Positions 10,209 through 22,954 of a stretch of 64,000 nt of DNA are shown piece after piece (within the stretch, counting starts at the first letter, position 1; each line of letters opens with the position of its first letter). The DNA lies in contig JALPQD010000142.1 of assembly GCA_023101885.1 (NCBI GenBank), forward strand, positions 3,866,121 through 3,930,120. Reading direction: 5' to 3'. Origin of the DNA: Typhlomys cinereus (taxonomy: Eukaryota; Chordata; Mammalia; Rodentia; Platacanthomyidae). The notes below the pieces were generated by a model. That model did no database searches, was not told the origin of the DNA, and saw only the letters and a list, made by a program, of their open reading frames with translations. The translations under genes and the position numbers were made by a program.

Positions 10209-11493
10209 GCCACAGTTTATATTTGAGCACTTGAAGTATGTTTAGGAAACAGAAAACTTGATTAATAATTTCACTGATCAATTTAATGGAATTTTATTTG
10301 ATATGTTATGAACTTTGACTATTTGCTGTTATTTTATAACTATAATGTTTAATGAAAATGTGTGTCTCACCTGACCTGGTAACACATGCCCATAATCCTG
10401 GCCTTTGACAGAATAAAGCAGGAATGGTTCCTTGAGTTCAAGTTAATCCTACCAAGAGGGCAGGTTCCAGGCTAGCCATGTCTTCATGGTGAATTCCTAT
10501 CTCAAAACAGCAAATAACAGCTATCTCAGAAAATCATAATTACATATCAATGAGATGTAATATGTAGGTCCAAATGGCAATGCATTTTTATAAATATCTC
10601 TAAAAGTCCTTAACAAAATATTTAAATGCCTAATTTCTCCTATTTCAATATTTATATTGTACCTCACATTAGATACTCATTGAATATCTGTATTGATCTT
10701 TCCAAAAGAAGTTATATATAGATATCTGTGGTATAAGATGAACTACCTTTAATCTTATAAGAACTTTTGATTAGTACAAAGACTCTTTAGTCAGCTGCTC
10801 ATTAGAACTGAGTTTTCTAGCTTAGTCATTTCATTTGGCATATAATACTATGGTACCCTATTAATGCCAGATAAATTTCAGCTCAATGACTATGTAGATG
10901 TAAAAGACTTAATATCCTATTAGCAACTTCATGATTCATCTAGTCCCCCAGGCTTGTTTCTAATCATAGCTTCTAATATTACATCTAATATTGGGATGTG
11001 CATATAAAACTTTAACAAATTGAAGTTCTAATGGTTGAAATACATACGAGCTTTCTTTCATGTCAACATGTATTTTATTTGCTTCCATGTACTTGTGAGG
11101 TACATTGTTAGATTTAATTTAAGACCATTCAACAATATTTCATAACTAGCAAACCTATTAGGCTCTTCATTAATTTATGCTATCTTGAAATAAACACAAA
11201 TTGACTTGTAAACTGAAGAATCTATTAGCTAAGTGTGGCTTATAGGATTATCATATAGTAATATTAGCTGGAAATGCTCAGACTACCCATATATAACAGC
11301 AAGAAGGCAAGAAGAACAACTAAGCTATGAAGGGTTTCCATTCCATTAGAGAAAGATTTTTGGTATATGACCCACAAAATATTAAAAGTAAATGATACAA
11401 ATTACAATGGCATTTTGAAAAATTACTAAAAGTAGTCTCTAAATAAAACAAATTTGAGCATCGTTGTCTGTTTTAAAGATCTTACTAATTTGT
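10209..11493. other. Non-coding AT-rich DNA with a decayed B1-like SINE
   Basis: At about 10372-10520 a diverged plus-strand B1/Alu-like SINE can be seen: a GGT..CACATGCCCATAATCC start (compare GTGCATGCCTTTAATCC of B1), GTTCAAG in the middle and a CTATCTCAAAACAGCAAATAAC end. The rest holds nothing I recognise. Confidence 0.45.
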
Positions 11494-11790
11494 GGGCTGG
11501 AGAGATGGTTCAGGGTTTAAGACTCTGTCTTGAAGAAGATTCTGAGTTCAGATCCCAGGATCCACATAAAAACACAAGGCAGAAATGGTTACAGCCTGCA
11601 CTTGTGCCCTAGTGAGCAGAGCCTGGGAAATCCCAGAGTGAAGCAGAAGGAGAAGCAGAACCAATCTAGGATGATTCCCGAAGTCACCCTTGGTCCTCCA
11701 CAGGTTCACACAGTGCTCTCTGGTACACACACGCACGTGCACACACACTCACCCACCCACCCCCACACACACAAACACAAATTTTTAAAA
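11494..11790 (+). mobile_element. B2-superfamily SINE, older subfamily
   Basis: The tRNA-like head reads GGGCTGGAGAGATGGTTCAG with a B-box-like GAGTTCAGATCCC. The body contains CCTGGGAAATCCCAGAG and GAAGTCACCCTTGG, and the element ends in a (CA)n tail and A-rich stretch. It shares its body with the copy at 22968-23252 and differs from the younger CpG-rich type at 22267-22545. Confidence 0.75.
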
Positions 11791-13598
11791 ATCTTTCTAA
11801 TTCACAGACTGGAAATAAAATTGAGAAACTAACTGTTTTCTGTACACTAGCATGCAATACAGCTTGATTAAATGAAATCTAATAGCAAATAAACAGAAAG
11901 AAACACATGTAAGCTTTTATCTTGTGCTGAGAGATGAAAATATTCCACTGTGACAGGGAAGGTATAAAAGCTTGTAGCTTAGTAACAGATGCTATAATTA
12001 CTTGTTCCTTCTAATACATAGAAATGAAAATGATTTACTGTGAATGCATCTAATCAGTTTAGATCATTTGAGGTCTTGTCACTGAAACTGATATTATAAT
12101 ACTCTCTATGGATGAGTAACACATAGTTCACAAGCAAAATATTTGTTAAATAATTGATTTATACTTCATAAAGCAATTTATCTTAAACAAGACAGATTTG
12201 ATATTGTCTTATCAAGTACATATTTTATTGAAATATTTATATGTCTCCTAGTACCAGATGAGAAATACTTGTATAAAAATGATATAAAATTGAAACTTTG
12301 TAAAAAGGAGAACCAAGAAATGATAGCAAATACTGGAAAAAACAAACAATGTACAAAAATTTATTTGTGAAAAGTAATGTGCCTTACATAAGGATAAGTA
12401 AAGTAGCATGTAAGAGGATATAGAAACATGTTTACATGTTGTGGGTATATATGTTTATAAAAATTAATACTGATAGTAAATAAGCACTGTTCAGAAATGT
12501 TAGCACCAAAGAAGACATTATTTCCCATTTTATATGATTTTTAAATGAGTGTACTTCTTTTCAATTGAGTGTAAGATTAGTTATAAAAATGTTATAACAA
12601 AATTAAAATGATTACTGCAAACACCTACATAAATAAGTATGGTTTTCAGTATCTACTAGTGTCCAAATGGCACATTAAATGAGCATATCTCTAATTTTAC
12701 AATATATAGCACACTTTCTTTATCCAGAATTATAGTTGAAAGATGTGTGTTTTAAATAGAATTTCCTACATTGCTAATTTAAGGTATTTCACAGCATTAA
12801 TTTCTATTATACTAGAGATTTTCAGAGTCTCTAAGGAATTCCAATGTTTAAATACATGGAAGTTTAAACAAGTACTGATTTCCCTTTTACAGTTCAAGTG
12901 ATTCAAATGCTCTTCATGCTATTTTTAGTGGAGTGGCAATATTTGATAACTAAAATGTGACATGTTGGTTAAACCATTACCTGATAAAAATAGTGTCATA
13001 TTGGCCTATTTTTAAGATAATTGAGATTTAGTTTCCTTTGATATTTATAGCCTACTTATTTTATTAGGTTTTTAATGGAGTTAAGTGTAAAATATTATTT
13101 AAAATTACAATATATAAGTAATTGCTTTACATTTAAGCTAGCGAAAATTAAACATACCATTAGCACATAATACTATTGTAGCTTACCACATAATAAGTAT
13201 ATGAAAAAAGATAGAAAATATTATCCTGGTGTGATTGGTGAAAAAGATGACTGCATGGTCATACTTCTCTATGGTTGAAAAGCCAGAAGAGGTTCTTATA
13301 ATGAAGGCAATGTAATGTTCCTCCTGCCTTGGTCAGCATGGGGTCCAAAAAATTGAGATCTTGTACTTTTATATTTTTCTTTTCTCCCTATACTCTCTTT
13401 CTACCTCCTTTTTTCCATTTTGCTCTTTGCTTTCTACAAATGTCTTAGAAATATGTTTAGGAATAGATACATGTGCCACAGTTTCTTGAGCTAAGGCATG
13501 TGCCATTGTCATATGTCAAGCATATTACATGAAAAGTTACATGTTCATAGAAACCACATTTTTCAAGAATTTGAACATCTTTAAAAGTCTTTAAAAAG
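11791..13598. other. Non-coding AT-rich stretch
   Basis: About 1.8 kb of AT-rich sequence without recognisable genes, SINE heads or L1 motifs. Nothing can be annotated from the sequence alone. Confidence 0.4.
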
Positions 13599-13622
13599 AT
13601 TGAACTTTTTAAAAAGTTCAAT
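13599..13622. repeat. 24-bp perfect palindrome
   Basis: ATTGAACTTTTT is followed without spacer by its exact reverse complement. It sits just upstream of the TG/GA microsatellite. It could extrude as a short hairpin; there is no coding context. Confidence 0.85.
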
Positions 13623-13641
13623 GCTCAGCTTTAAATTTGAT

Positions 13642-13675
13642 TGTGTGTGTGTGTGTATCAGAGAGAGAGAGAGAA

Positions 13676-13706
<31 letters not shown>

Positions 13707-13714
13707 CAGAGAGA
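13642..13714. repeat. (TG)n then (GA)n microsatellite
   Basis: (TG)n at 13642-13656 passes into a (GA)n array with ACAGAG variants at 13660-13714. Six-frame open frames over this array are low complexity and not genes. Confidence 0.9.
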
Positions 13715-13762
13715 GATGAGAAAGGGAGATCTTAAATCTTTTATTTTTAAATGGGAGGAAGG

Positions 13763-13964
13763 GCCTGGAGAGATTGCTCATCTGGTAAAGTGTTGGTTGA
13801 GCAACAGTGAAGACCTAATTTTCTATCTCCAAAGTGCTAGTCAATGATGGACATCAACTAGGACAGGGTGAAATGAGATTAGATAATCATTATGATCTGT
13901 CAAAAGGGCATGGTCCAGGTTCTGTGAAACAGAAAGACAATGTGCATGTGTGTGCCTGTGCGCG

Positions 13965-14015
<51 letters not shown>

Positions 14016-14050
14016 ACACAAACACACATAAACTCAAATATAAATAATAA
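13763..14050 (+). mobile_element. Decayed B2-like SINE with (CG)(CA)n tail
   Basis: A degraded tRNA-like head (GCCTGGAGAGATTGCTCATC) is followed by a body and a (CG)6(CA)n tail (13960-14028), then AATAAT repeats. This order matches other SINEs in the window, although the body is too diverged to assign a subfamily. Confidence 0.55.
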
Positions 14051-15723
14051 TAATAAATACAAAAAATGCATGAAAGGAAGGGAAAAAATGTAGAAGAAAT
14101 ACTTAAAATACTTTCCATGGCTGACCCACCCATCGTTGCTACTTTTGTATCTTCTGCCTATTTCTTTGACTGTAAATAGCTAAACTAATCTTGAGCATGC
14201 ACAAAGAACTTGAGTTTTGACTTTGTAAGTAATGATTTGGTATTATTAATTTTAAACTCAGGATTTCTTTCATAATAATCATCATCAAATATTAGGAATT
14301 TACTAATTTTTTTGCTTGCCACAAACTTGTAGATTTCTTTCTGCTCTGTAGAACAATTGTTTTTTTTTTAAATTCTTAGCAACTTGGTGTTAGTCAATTC
14401 ATGCTGATCAAGTGGTTAACATTTCTTACTTGCATAATCTAAACAATAGGACTTCATTATTTGCCAAAAACATGCTAGTTTAGAGCAGATATACAGGTCT
14501 TTCAGGGCTTATGTTATTTCAGAGCTTGGTGTTCCCTAGAATCATTACACTAAAAAACTACATTTGCCATTTTAGCAATTAAAAGCATTTTCATGAGGAT
14601 ATACTCTCATGAAAAATGTTATTCAGGATGATTCCTGTGTTTTCTCTGGAAAATTATAAAAGGGTCTAATATTGTGGAGTATTGACACAGGTTTGTTTTC
14701 TTATTAAAACCTTACATATTCTGCTATAATCTCTTCTAATATGATAATTCTAATTATTCAGATTTTAAAGCCAAAAAATCCATAAATTATGTAACTCTTG
14801 CTAAATTTCTCCAATTGGCAAATGAAGAACTACATAGTGGATAGAGTTTATGTTTCAAATGCTTTTTTTCCTTCAGGAATGTGATTTCTGAGTAACCCAA
14901 ATTCTAATAGGGCAAATGTTTATGTCAGCAAGTAAAAATTCCTTTTTTTCATGAATTATATAAAAGTTTGATAGAAATAACAGCAAAAATATAAGAATAT
15001 TATAATCTTTGCAAGCCACTTTGGCTCTGTGTTATGAAAACTGTACTAGGCCATAAGAGAAAAGAGTTGTTCTTATTTTTTTTTAAAAGTGCTTAACAGG
15101 CAATGTCTTAAGCTCTGTAGAGAGCTTGTCTCATTAATCAATAGGACAGAGTCAAGGCCCATAAATGTACAAGGCTCAGAGGGAAAGCATTTATCTATCA
15201 GATTACCTTGAAAAACTGTACCTACTTTTTCACATATACATGTATGCACTATTTCTTATCTTTTGAAAGTGAATAATTAAACACAAAAAAGTGAATACAG
15301 GACAGATATTTATTGAGTTGATTATGACATTATCATATAATCTTAATGAAGTAAATCATGAAACCACCCATCCCTCCTCAGACCCACTAACTCAGATTGT
15401 ATTTATAAACATGTGAGGCCCAAAGATTAAAATCATGAACCATAAACTATGGACCAGGCCATAATTTCAAATGTAACTGTTTCATAATGTGATACATTCA
15501 AATATAATGCATAAATATTTAGAAACTTCTGTAGAAGCTTTTTTTAACCAATGAACCAAAAAGATATCACTATTGCTTTCAAGTAATATAAGAAATAATT
15601 TATTTTCATACTTTACTAATGTTGAGCCATAATAGCTAACAAAACATTGAGTGATGAATTTGGCACTTGGAAGATAATATTAAATCTATTTTGCATAGCT
15701 TGAGAATCAATTTCTGATTTTTT
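14051..15723. other. Repeat-poor non-coding stretch
   Basis: About 1.7 kb with no SINE, L1 or LTR signature that I recognise and no credible coding frame. It is AT-rich throughout. Confidence 0.4.
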
Positions 15724-15730
15724 TAATTTG

Positions 15731-15747
15731 TTTTTTTTATTTATTCA

Positions 15748-15799
<52 letters not shown>

Positions 15800-16007
15800 A
15801 CCACGGGCGAATTCGGGAACCACCATGGACCACGTCCACCTCCTCCTTGTTTACTCTGCCCAGGGATTCACAGGCTCCGCCCTACCAGGACCAGAAACGC
15901 AGGCCGCCCCCGCTTCCGCCTGGCGTCTATAGTGGGGTCTAGGACCTGAACTCAGGACTTTCTGCCTTCAAGGCAGAGGCTTAACCCCTGAGCCACCTCT
16001 CCAGTCC
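15731..16007 (-). mobile_element. Young B2-superfamily SINE
   Basis: Minus-strand copy of the window's young SINE type. On the plus strand it runs from an A/T tail (TTATTCAATTG) and (TG)n (15751-15796) through the body (GGATTCACAGGCTCCGCCCT) to the reversed head (AACCCCTGAGCCACCTCTCC). The body retains many CpG sites, which indicates recent insertion. Read-through frames such as 15728-15949 are SINE artefacts. Confidence 0.88.
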
Positions 16008-16904
16008 CTCTGATATATTTTTGGATAAACTTATTTGTAATTTGATAATATCAAAAATAATTATATACAAGTCCACAGTACATAATATTGGGAAAAATCA
16101 TATCAAAGAGAGAAATGGAAGACAATAAAGAGACTATAATCAAGTTCCTAGAGAGTAAAATTAGTATTTTATGTGGAAGATGAACCAAATGAGATCAGCT
16201 GTAGGTTATGCCCTCAAATAGAAAGGTCCATGGAACCAAGTGCTTAACAACTGAAGTTTTCTGAAAATACATACAGCATGCAATAAATGGCAGAATTGTA
16301 AAGGCCTCATGAACAGAACTGAATGTGTGATCTATTAAGGCAACCTGATTACGATCTAAACAGGAGCCAATCTGATTTCCAAAAGGATAAGAGAAGGGAA
16401 AAAAGAAGTGAAGAAATGATTCTTCTTGTACAAGTATCACAACAAATCACTCAAAATGTTAAGTTATAATAAGCTAAAATAATTATAAATAGACAAATTA
16501 CAACCCAACCAGAAGGAAATAGACATTACATACACAGAAAAGAGAGAATAACAGATTTTTGTCTGAACCACGGATTAAGTAAAAATTGAGGAAGAATTTT
16601 CTATGCTTTTCCAAAAGCAATATATTAAAAAAAACTTAAGTCAAGTGAAGTACACTCATATGTTTTTTGAATAATGCGATTTTTTTCATGGAAAACAATG
16701 CAGCAAATTATATATGTGTTCATATGATGTATATTTAGTACATGAATATAGTAATATATATTGACAGTTTTAGAAAAAAAATAGAGAGATCTGAGATGGA
16801 AAATTTGATCCAAAATTGATTAATGAGGTGTACGAAAATGGCATTTAATTAAATGTACATGAAAAATGTTTAAATCTTTTTATTCTTTAAAATACTCAAC
16901 TTTT
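16008..16904. other. Non-coding AT-rich stretch
   Basis: No recognisable gene or repeat family; it leads into the poly(T) side of the L1 at 16905. Confidence 0.4.
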
Positions 16905-19900
16905 CAATGAACATTTTTTTCTATTTTTTATCTCCTTATAAAAGCTCAAAGAGTAGTACCCACACACCCCCTCCTTCTCCCTTCTCCTCCTTTCCCTCCC
17001 CTACCATCCCTTCCATCTCACACTCTTTCCCACAACTCCCTCTCTCCTTACCTTACCTCCCCTCTCTCTCCTTTTTTGGTGCTTCCCACCTTCATCATCC
17101 TGAACCTCAGGTTATATGGGCCCTGAAGTTCCCTGAGTCGTCTACACTAATGGAGGTTCAGGACTCTATGGCATACCTTGGGGCCTTTCCTTAGACTGCC
17201 CACTAATATAGGAACTCTGTTATATCTGTTTAACTCCTTGCCTTTGAGGATATTAATACCTGAGCCATCTCCCCTGAGATCAGCATTAGTCTATGAAGCT
17301 TGTTGACCATTTTGCTGATTTCATAAGGTCCAATCTCATTACAATGAGATCCTGGCTTCTTCAGCCCAGACTTGAGTGGAGTATCTTGTCTATCTGTGAA
17401 TCTTCCCATCTTTAGGCTCTTACAATCTTGCCGCCTCCTCTTCCCTAAGATTCACTAAGCTTTAGGATGGGGAGGGATGTGGTTGGTCTGGTTTTGGGTG
17501 AACATTGTAGGGTCATTGGGATTCTGGATTAAGGTTGGTTGTTGTTTCTATCTGGCATTTTAATAGATATCCTTCTACTTACTGTCCATACCTGACTGTG
17601 GCCTAATTTCCCTATTGAACTACGTTCTTTTGTGCCCTTTCTCTTGAGATTTTATTTCCCCTTCCCTCCTACTTGTAATCCTTTGAAGTTATAATGGGTG
17701 TTACAGAGATTTACCTTTAAGTACATCACTAAAAGGTTTGGAACTAAGATTCACTGGAACGGGAGAACATATGGTATCTAACTTTCTATTCCTGGGATAC
17801 TTTGCTCATTATAATTTCTTCTAATTCCATCCATTTACTGGAAAATTTCATTAATTCATTTTTTATGGCTAAGTAGTATTCCACTGTGGAAATGTGCCAC
17901 ATTTTCATTATCTATTTGTCAACTGTTGGGCATCTGGGGTGATACCATGAATTCACTATTGTAAATAGTGCTGCAATGACCATGGATGTACTTGTGTCAC
18001 TATAGTGAAATGATACATTTTTAGGGATTATTTCCAGTAGTGTTATTGCAGGCATTTCAATCCTTAACTTTTTAAAATTTTTTATTTTTCTACTTTTACA
18101 AGGGTATCGAGTATGTATTCCAGCTTCCTTTTCTTCCCCCTCCCTCCCATTCTTTCCCTTCCTTTCACCATTCCCTCCCACTCCCATTCACACTTCCATC
18201 TTTGTGCTTCTATGGACCCCTAGGTCACTCTAACTTGTTTACTCCTGTGGTGTCTTAGACCTGCAAGGTTACCTCTCTTCAGACCACCCCACTAATATGT
18301 GTATTTCCCTTCACTCATCCAGCTTTAGACCCAAAGGTTTCCACTGTGAGTTCCCATTCTATGGGTATAACAGCTGTCTACAAAACACTTTGATGTACTC
18401 TCTTCTTACCTATAAGCTTATTGGCTGTCTTCCCTATTGATCTATTTCCTTCCCATTTCTAAGGCTCTTATTATATTTTACAGTAACAGGGATGAATATC
18501 ATTCTGACAAGCAGGTCAGAAAACTGTTGGTTTTCTCCTTGGTACTCATGCCATTATTACACTAGTAGTCACTTGTTGCCATGATGATTTATAATGCAGC
18601 TTATAGGATTTTATGTCATTCATAAGGCTTATGATTATTTCTCTCCCCCAGCAGCTTCTACAGTATTCCTTGTTACTGTGTAAGTTATCCAGCAAGGAGA
18701 TAGTTCTCAGACCAGTTCCAATTGAAAGTTTTTGCCTATGTTCTGTGATCCTTTTGTGTTGCATCATCAGTAACAGGGTCTTACTGACAGTTTTTGGAGA
18801 GCTCACTATAGTGATCTCCACAGTGGTTGTACTAGCTTGCATTCACAACAGTAATACATGAGTATTCTCTTCTTCCCACATCCTCTCCAGCATTTATTAT
18901 TTATAGTTTGGATTTTCGCCTATCTGACCAGGGTGAGATGATATCTCAGGGCTAGGGATGTGAAATATTTTTTAAACTATTTGTTTGACATTTCACTTTC
19001 CCCCTGGAAGAATTGTTTTTTAATTCCATACCCCATTTTATAATTTGGCTATTTTTCTCCTTGGTGCTTATTTTTTTAAGTTCTTTGCACATTTTTAATA
19101 TTAGACCTCTATCAGATGTGTGGTTAGTGAAGATTTTCTCTCATTTTGTGGGTTGGCTTTTGCTCAGTTTACAAACCCTTAAGCTGAACAGAAGCTCTTT
19201 AATTTCATAAGATTCCATTTGTTAAGTGTTAGTTCTAGTATCTGTGCCATTGGGATTCTGATTTCCCTACTGTTTCTATTAAGGATTTTATACTTTCTGG
19301 CCCAATATTAAGATCCATGATCCATTTATTTGGAATTGATTTTTGGCCACATGACTAGTACGGGTCCAGTTTCAGTCTTCTGCGTGTGGATATCCAGTTT
19401 TGCCAGCACAATTTGTTGAAGATGATGCTCTTTTTCCACTGAGATTTTGGGGCCCGTTTGTCAAAATTAAATGACTATAATAGTGTGGACTTATGTCTAG
19501 GTCTTTAACACTTATCCATTATACTATGTGCCTATTTTGGAACCAGTTTCATGCTGATTTTATTACCATGGATTTTTAGTATAGATTGAGGTTTTATAGG
19601 GTGATACCTCTGACACTTTGTTACTCAGGATTGTTTTTCCTTTCCTGAGCCTTTTGTGCTTCCAAACGAATTTTGAGATTGTTTGGTTAATTTCTACAAA
19701 TAATTGCTTTGGAATTTTGATTGGCATAACATTGAATCTGTATATTGTTTTTGGTCGGATGGTCATTTTTATGATGTTAATACTACTTATCCAGGAGCAT
19801 GGGAGTATTTCCTCCTACTGGTATCTTTTGTAATTTCTATTTTTAGGGTTTTAAAGTTTTCATTGTAAAGGTCTCTCACTTCCTTGGTTAGATTTTATAT

Positions 19901-20990
19901 CAAGGTGTTTCATTTTTTTTTACAGGTTATGGTAAATGGGATTGTTTCTCTTAGGGCTTTTTCACTTTTTTCATCTTTGATGTATAGGAAGGCCACTGAT
20001 ATTTGCACATTTATTTTGTAACCTGCCACACTGTTGAAGTTATGTATTAGTTCCAGGAGTTTTCTAGTGAAAATTATAGGATCTCTCAAGTATAGGATCA
20101 AATAAGGATATTTTGACTTCTTCTTTTCTGATTTGAATCCCTTTTATCTCTCTTTTATGGCTCTAATTAAGACTTCAAGTATGAGGTTGAATATAATAGG
20201 GGAGAATGGACAGCCTTGCCTTATTCCTAATAAAAGTGGGAATGCTTCCAGTTTTTTCCTGTTTAGAATATTCATAGCTATAGACTTGTTGCATATAGAT
20301 TTTATTATGTTGATATATGATCTTCCATTCCAATTGTCTCTAGGGTTTTGATCGGAAAAAGATGCTGGATCTTATTAAAAACTTTTTCTGCATCTATTGA
20401 AATTGGGTTTTGAAATTGTTTATATGATACGTTACATTTATTGACTTGCTTATGTTGATTTAAGCTTGTGTGTCTGGGATAAATCCTACTTTATCATAGG
20501 GAATGATCTTTTTGAATCTGATGTGCCAAGATTTTATTGAGGATCTTTGCTTCTGTCTTCATCAGAGATATTGACTTACAGTTTTTCTTTTTAAATTGTA
20601 TCTTCATTAGATTTTGGGATTAGTATAATATTAGCTTCATAGAAAGAATTTGGATATTTTGTTATTTTAAAGAATAACTAATGCCACTGCTCTTAAACTA
20701 TTGCATAAATGTCTTGTAGAATTCTGCACTGAATTCATCTGGTTTGGGGCATTTTTTGGTGGGAGGATTCATGAATACTTCTTTAATTTCCTCAATTGTT
20801 ATAGGACTATTTAAATTATTCAGTTCATTTTGATTCAATTTAGGTAGGTTGGGCTTAGAAATTCATCCATTTCTTTCTGATTATCAAACTTTATGGAATA
20901 TAAGTTTTTGAAATATGACCTTATAATTCTCTGAATTTCTTGGGCATCAGTTGTGATAATTCCATTTTCATCTTTAATTTTGTTAATTTT
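16905..20990 (-). mobile_element. Older 5'-truncated L1 with nested element
   Basis: On the minus strand this reads L1 3'UTR (pyrimidine-rich on the plus strand at about 16960-17085) preceded by ORF2. ORF2 fragments align by eye with the full-length copy, for example GCATTTATTATTTATAG at 18890, CTCACTATAGTGATCTCC at 18797 and ATTCATCTGGTTTGGGGCATTTTTTGGTG near 20733. The frame is broken many times; the longest residual pieces are about 60-90 codons. Similarity stops near 20990, the 5' truncation point. It is interrupted by another L1 3'UTR at about 18079-18790. It is clearly older than the 4124-10192 copy. Confidence 0.85.
18079..18790 (-). mobile_element. L1 3'UTR fragment nested in older L1
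   Basis: ORF2 of the host L1 stops at CTTAACTTTTTAAAA (about 18064-18078) and resumes near 18797. The intervening 0.7 kb begins with an A/T-rich tail, then a pyrimidine-rich tract (CCTCCCTCCCATTCTTTCCC at about 18139), and has no ORF2 similarity. Its 3' end (CTACTTTTACAAGGGTATCGAGTATG) is the reverse complement of the L1 3'UTR end at 49105-49140, so it is another, different L1 subfamily 3'UTR inserted here. Confidence 0.6.
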
Positions 20991-21740
20991 GGTCACATGG
21001 ATCACCAAAAACCCAGGAGTGCTGGTGGGAAATAGAGCTCCAAGCCTGATCAGGACCAAAAGGTCAATGAATATTTGAGAGAAGGTTATTGTAGAGCTGA
21101 AAAACATTTAGAACTTAAATATACAAACTCACAAAATAAAGGATAAAAATGAAATAAATCTCATTATATGTTATAAAAGTATGTGTAGCATGTTACTCAG
21201 TAAATCTAAGCTAAAATAGAAAAAATAAATATATCAAATAAAATAAGAAGCTTGTAAAATATGAGATACAAGTTTTTGCTTCAAATCATAAAATTTGCAA
21301 GTATACTAAATGTGAATGCTATAAAAACTCCAAATTACAAGCAGACATTGTCAGGGTGAATTCAGATGACTTGAGTTTAAAATTCCTTAATATGTCAAAA
21401 TTTAAATATCCTGTACAAATTTCACGCAGTAGCTCATGCCTGTAAATTCTAGCATTCAAATACTTGGGGCAGGAGAAACACAAATTTAAGTTTTGATCTG
21501 GATATATTAAAGCAAATATAAACAATAATCAAAATAAAATGATAGTTTTGTTCCTATCACATATGAAGTACATGGATATATTTTTGACAGTTTTGTATGT
21601 ATGCAATGAATTTTTGTCATTTCTCTCTATATTATCCTATCTCATCACTCTCCACCAACTGAGACACTTCTTCCCAAGTTTCTCTCTTACTTTGTTGTCT
21701 TTGGTCTTTGTGTGAGAAAGAGAGTTAATTTTTATTTTTT
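20991..21740. other. Non-coding DNA with a B1-like remnant
   Basis: A diverged plus-strand B1-like SINE is visible at about 21422-21545 (GCAGTAGCTCATGCCTGTAA...). No gene is seen in the rest. Confidence 0.4.
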
Positions 21741-21744
21741 TGTA

Positions 21745-21990
21745 ATGTGTGTGTGTGTGTATGTGTGTGTGTATCACACAGCTGTGTGCCTGTGGAGGCC
21801 CAAGGGTGACTTCAGGATGACTTTGCATTGTTTATTCTTTCTATTTGCTTCACTCTGGAGTTTCTCAGAACTAGAAGTACAGGTCTTCGCCATTTTTGCC
21901 TGTCTATTTTTATGTAGTATCCAGGTTCTGAACTCAGGACCTTCTGCTTGCAAGGCAAAGACTTAACCACTGAGCCATCACTCCAACCTG
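21745..21990 (-). mobile_element. B2-superfamily SINE, older subfamily
   Basis: On the plus strand: a (TG)n tail, GTGTGCCTGTGGAGGCCCAAG, a body with TCTCAGAACTAGAAGTACAGG, and a reversed head TTAACCACTGAGCCATCACTCC. It has the same body type as 11494-11790. Confidence 0.75.
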
Positions 21991-22250
21991 CAGGTGAATT
22001 TAATATGTACTGATTACATTAGCATATGACTCGGCACCTGCTGCTATATGGGTGACATATATATCTGAGGTAAATCACTGAAGCAAGAGTGACTCTTCCC
22101 ACTGCCAACATAAAACATAGTATTTACTCAGAAAGGGTTGGAGCCACCTAAGCTCCTCATCCATCTGTGACATAATTTTTATGGGTCAGTCTTGTATATT
22201 CTTGTAGAGGCAAACATAGCTGCAGTGAGTTCATGGAGAAATGCTAATGC

Positions 22251-22561
22251 TTTAAAGTTGCCCTTCGGGCTGGAGAGGTGGCTCAGGAGTTAAGCCTCCG
22301 CCTTGCAGGCGGAAGGTCCTGAGTTCAGATCCCAGATCCCACGTATAGACGCCAGGTGGAAGCGGGGGCGGCCTGCGCTTCTGGTCCTGGTAGGGCGGAG
22401 CCTGTGAATCCCGGGGCAGAAGGAGGTGGAGACGTCCATGGTGGTTTGCGAATTCGTCCGTGGTTCTACACACACACACACACGCACACACACACACACA
22501 CGCACATGCGCACAGTTGAATAAATAATAATAATAAAAAAAATTATTTAAAGTTGCCCTTC
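22251..22561 (+). mobile_element. Young B2-superfamily SINE with perfect 16-bp TSD
   Basis: Element 22267-22545 lies between exact 16-bp duplications TTTAAAGTTGCCCTTC (22251-22266 and 22546-22561). The head GGGCTGGAGAGGTGGCTCAG contains an A-box-like TGGCTCAGGAG, and GAGTTCAGATCC is the B-box-like element of an internal Pol III promoter. The body is CpG-rich (CGGGGCAG, GAATTCGTCCGTGG) and the tail is (CA)n then GAATAAATAATAATA with an AATAAA signal. This is the clearest reference copy of the young family in the window. Confidence 0.92.
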
Positions 22562-22954
22562 CCTATGTAAGGGTTCTATATCAGATTGAGTTATGTAATA
22601 TTTTGTCTTAAAATTAAAATGATAATAACGATATCAATATTTCCAATAAATAAAGCATTCATGATAATTTTTCCTATTTTCTTCATTAATGAAATAATTT
22701 TGATGAGTTTACTTTCCATAATGAAGATCAAAATATATTAGATTAAAAATAATAAGAAATAAAAATAGAAAATGCATAACTATATTTAGAAATCAGTGTA
22801 ACTTTTACAGTAACTAAGAAAACTGACAAAGGATCAGTAGACACATAAAGCACCCAAAACACTATTAATGAGCTTACTTAATTGATACTGATAAGATATT
22901 AACTTCCAAAATAGTAAAATATACATTCTTATCCTGAGGAATGAAACTTTTAGG

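Noticed and set aside
9879..10226. 115- and 74-codon GC-rich plus-strand frames
   Set aside because: They lie antisense to the CpG-rich L1 promoter monomers; long frames are expected from high GC and no domain is visible.
22267..22340. tRNA-like sequence with A- and B-box motifs
   Set aside because: It is the head of a SINE present in many copies, with no tRNA cloverleaf; not a tRNA gene.
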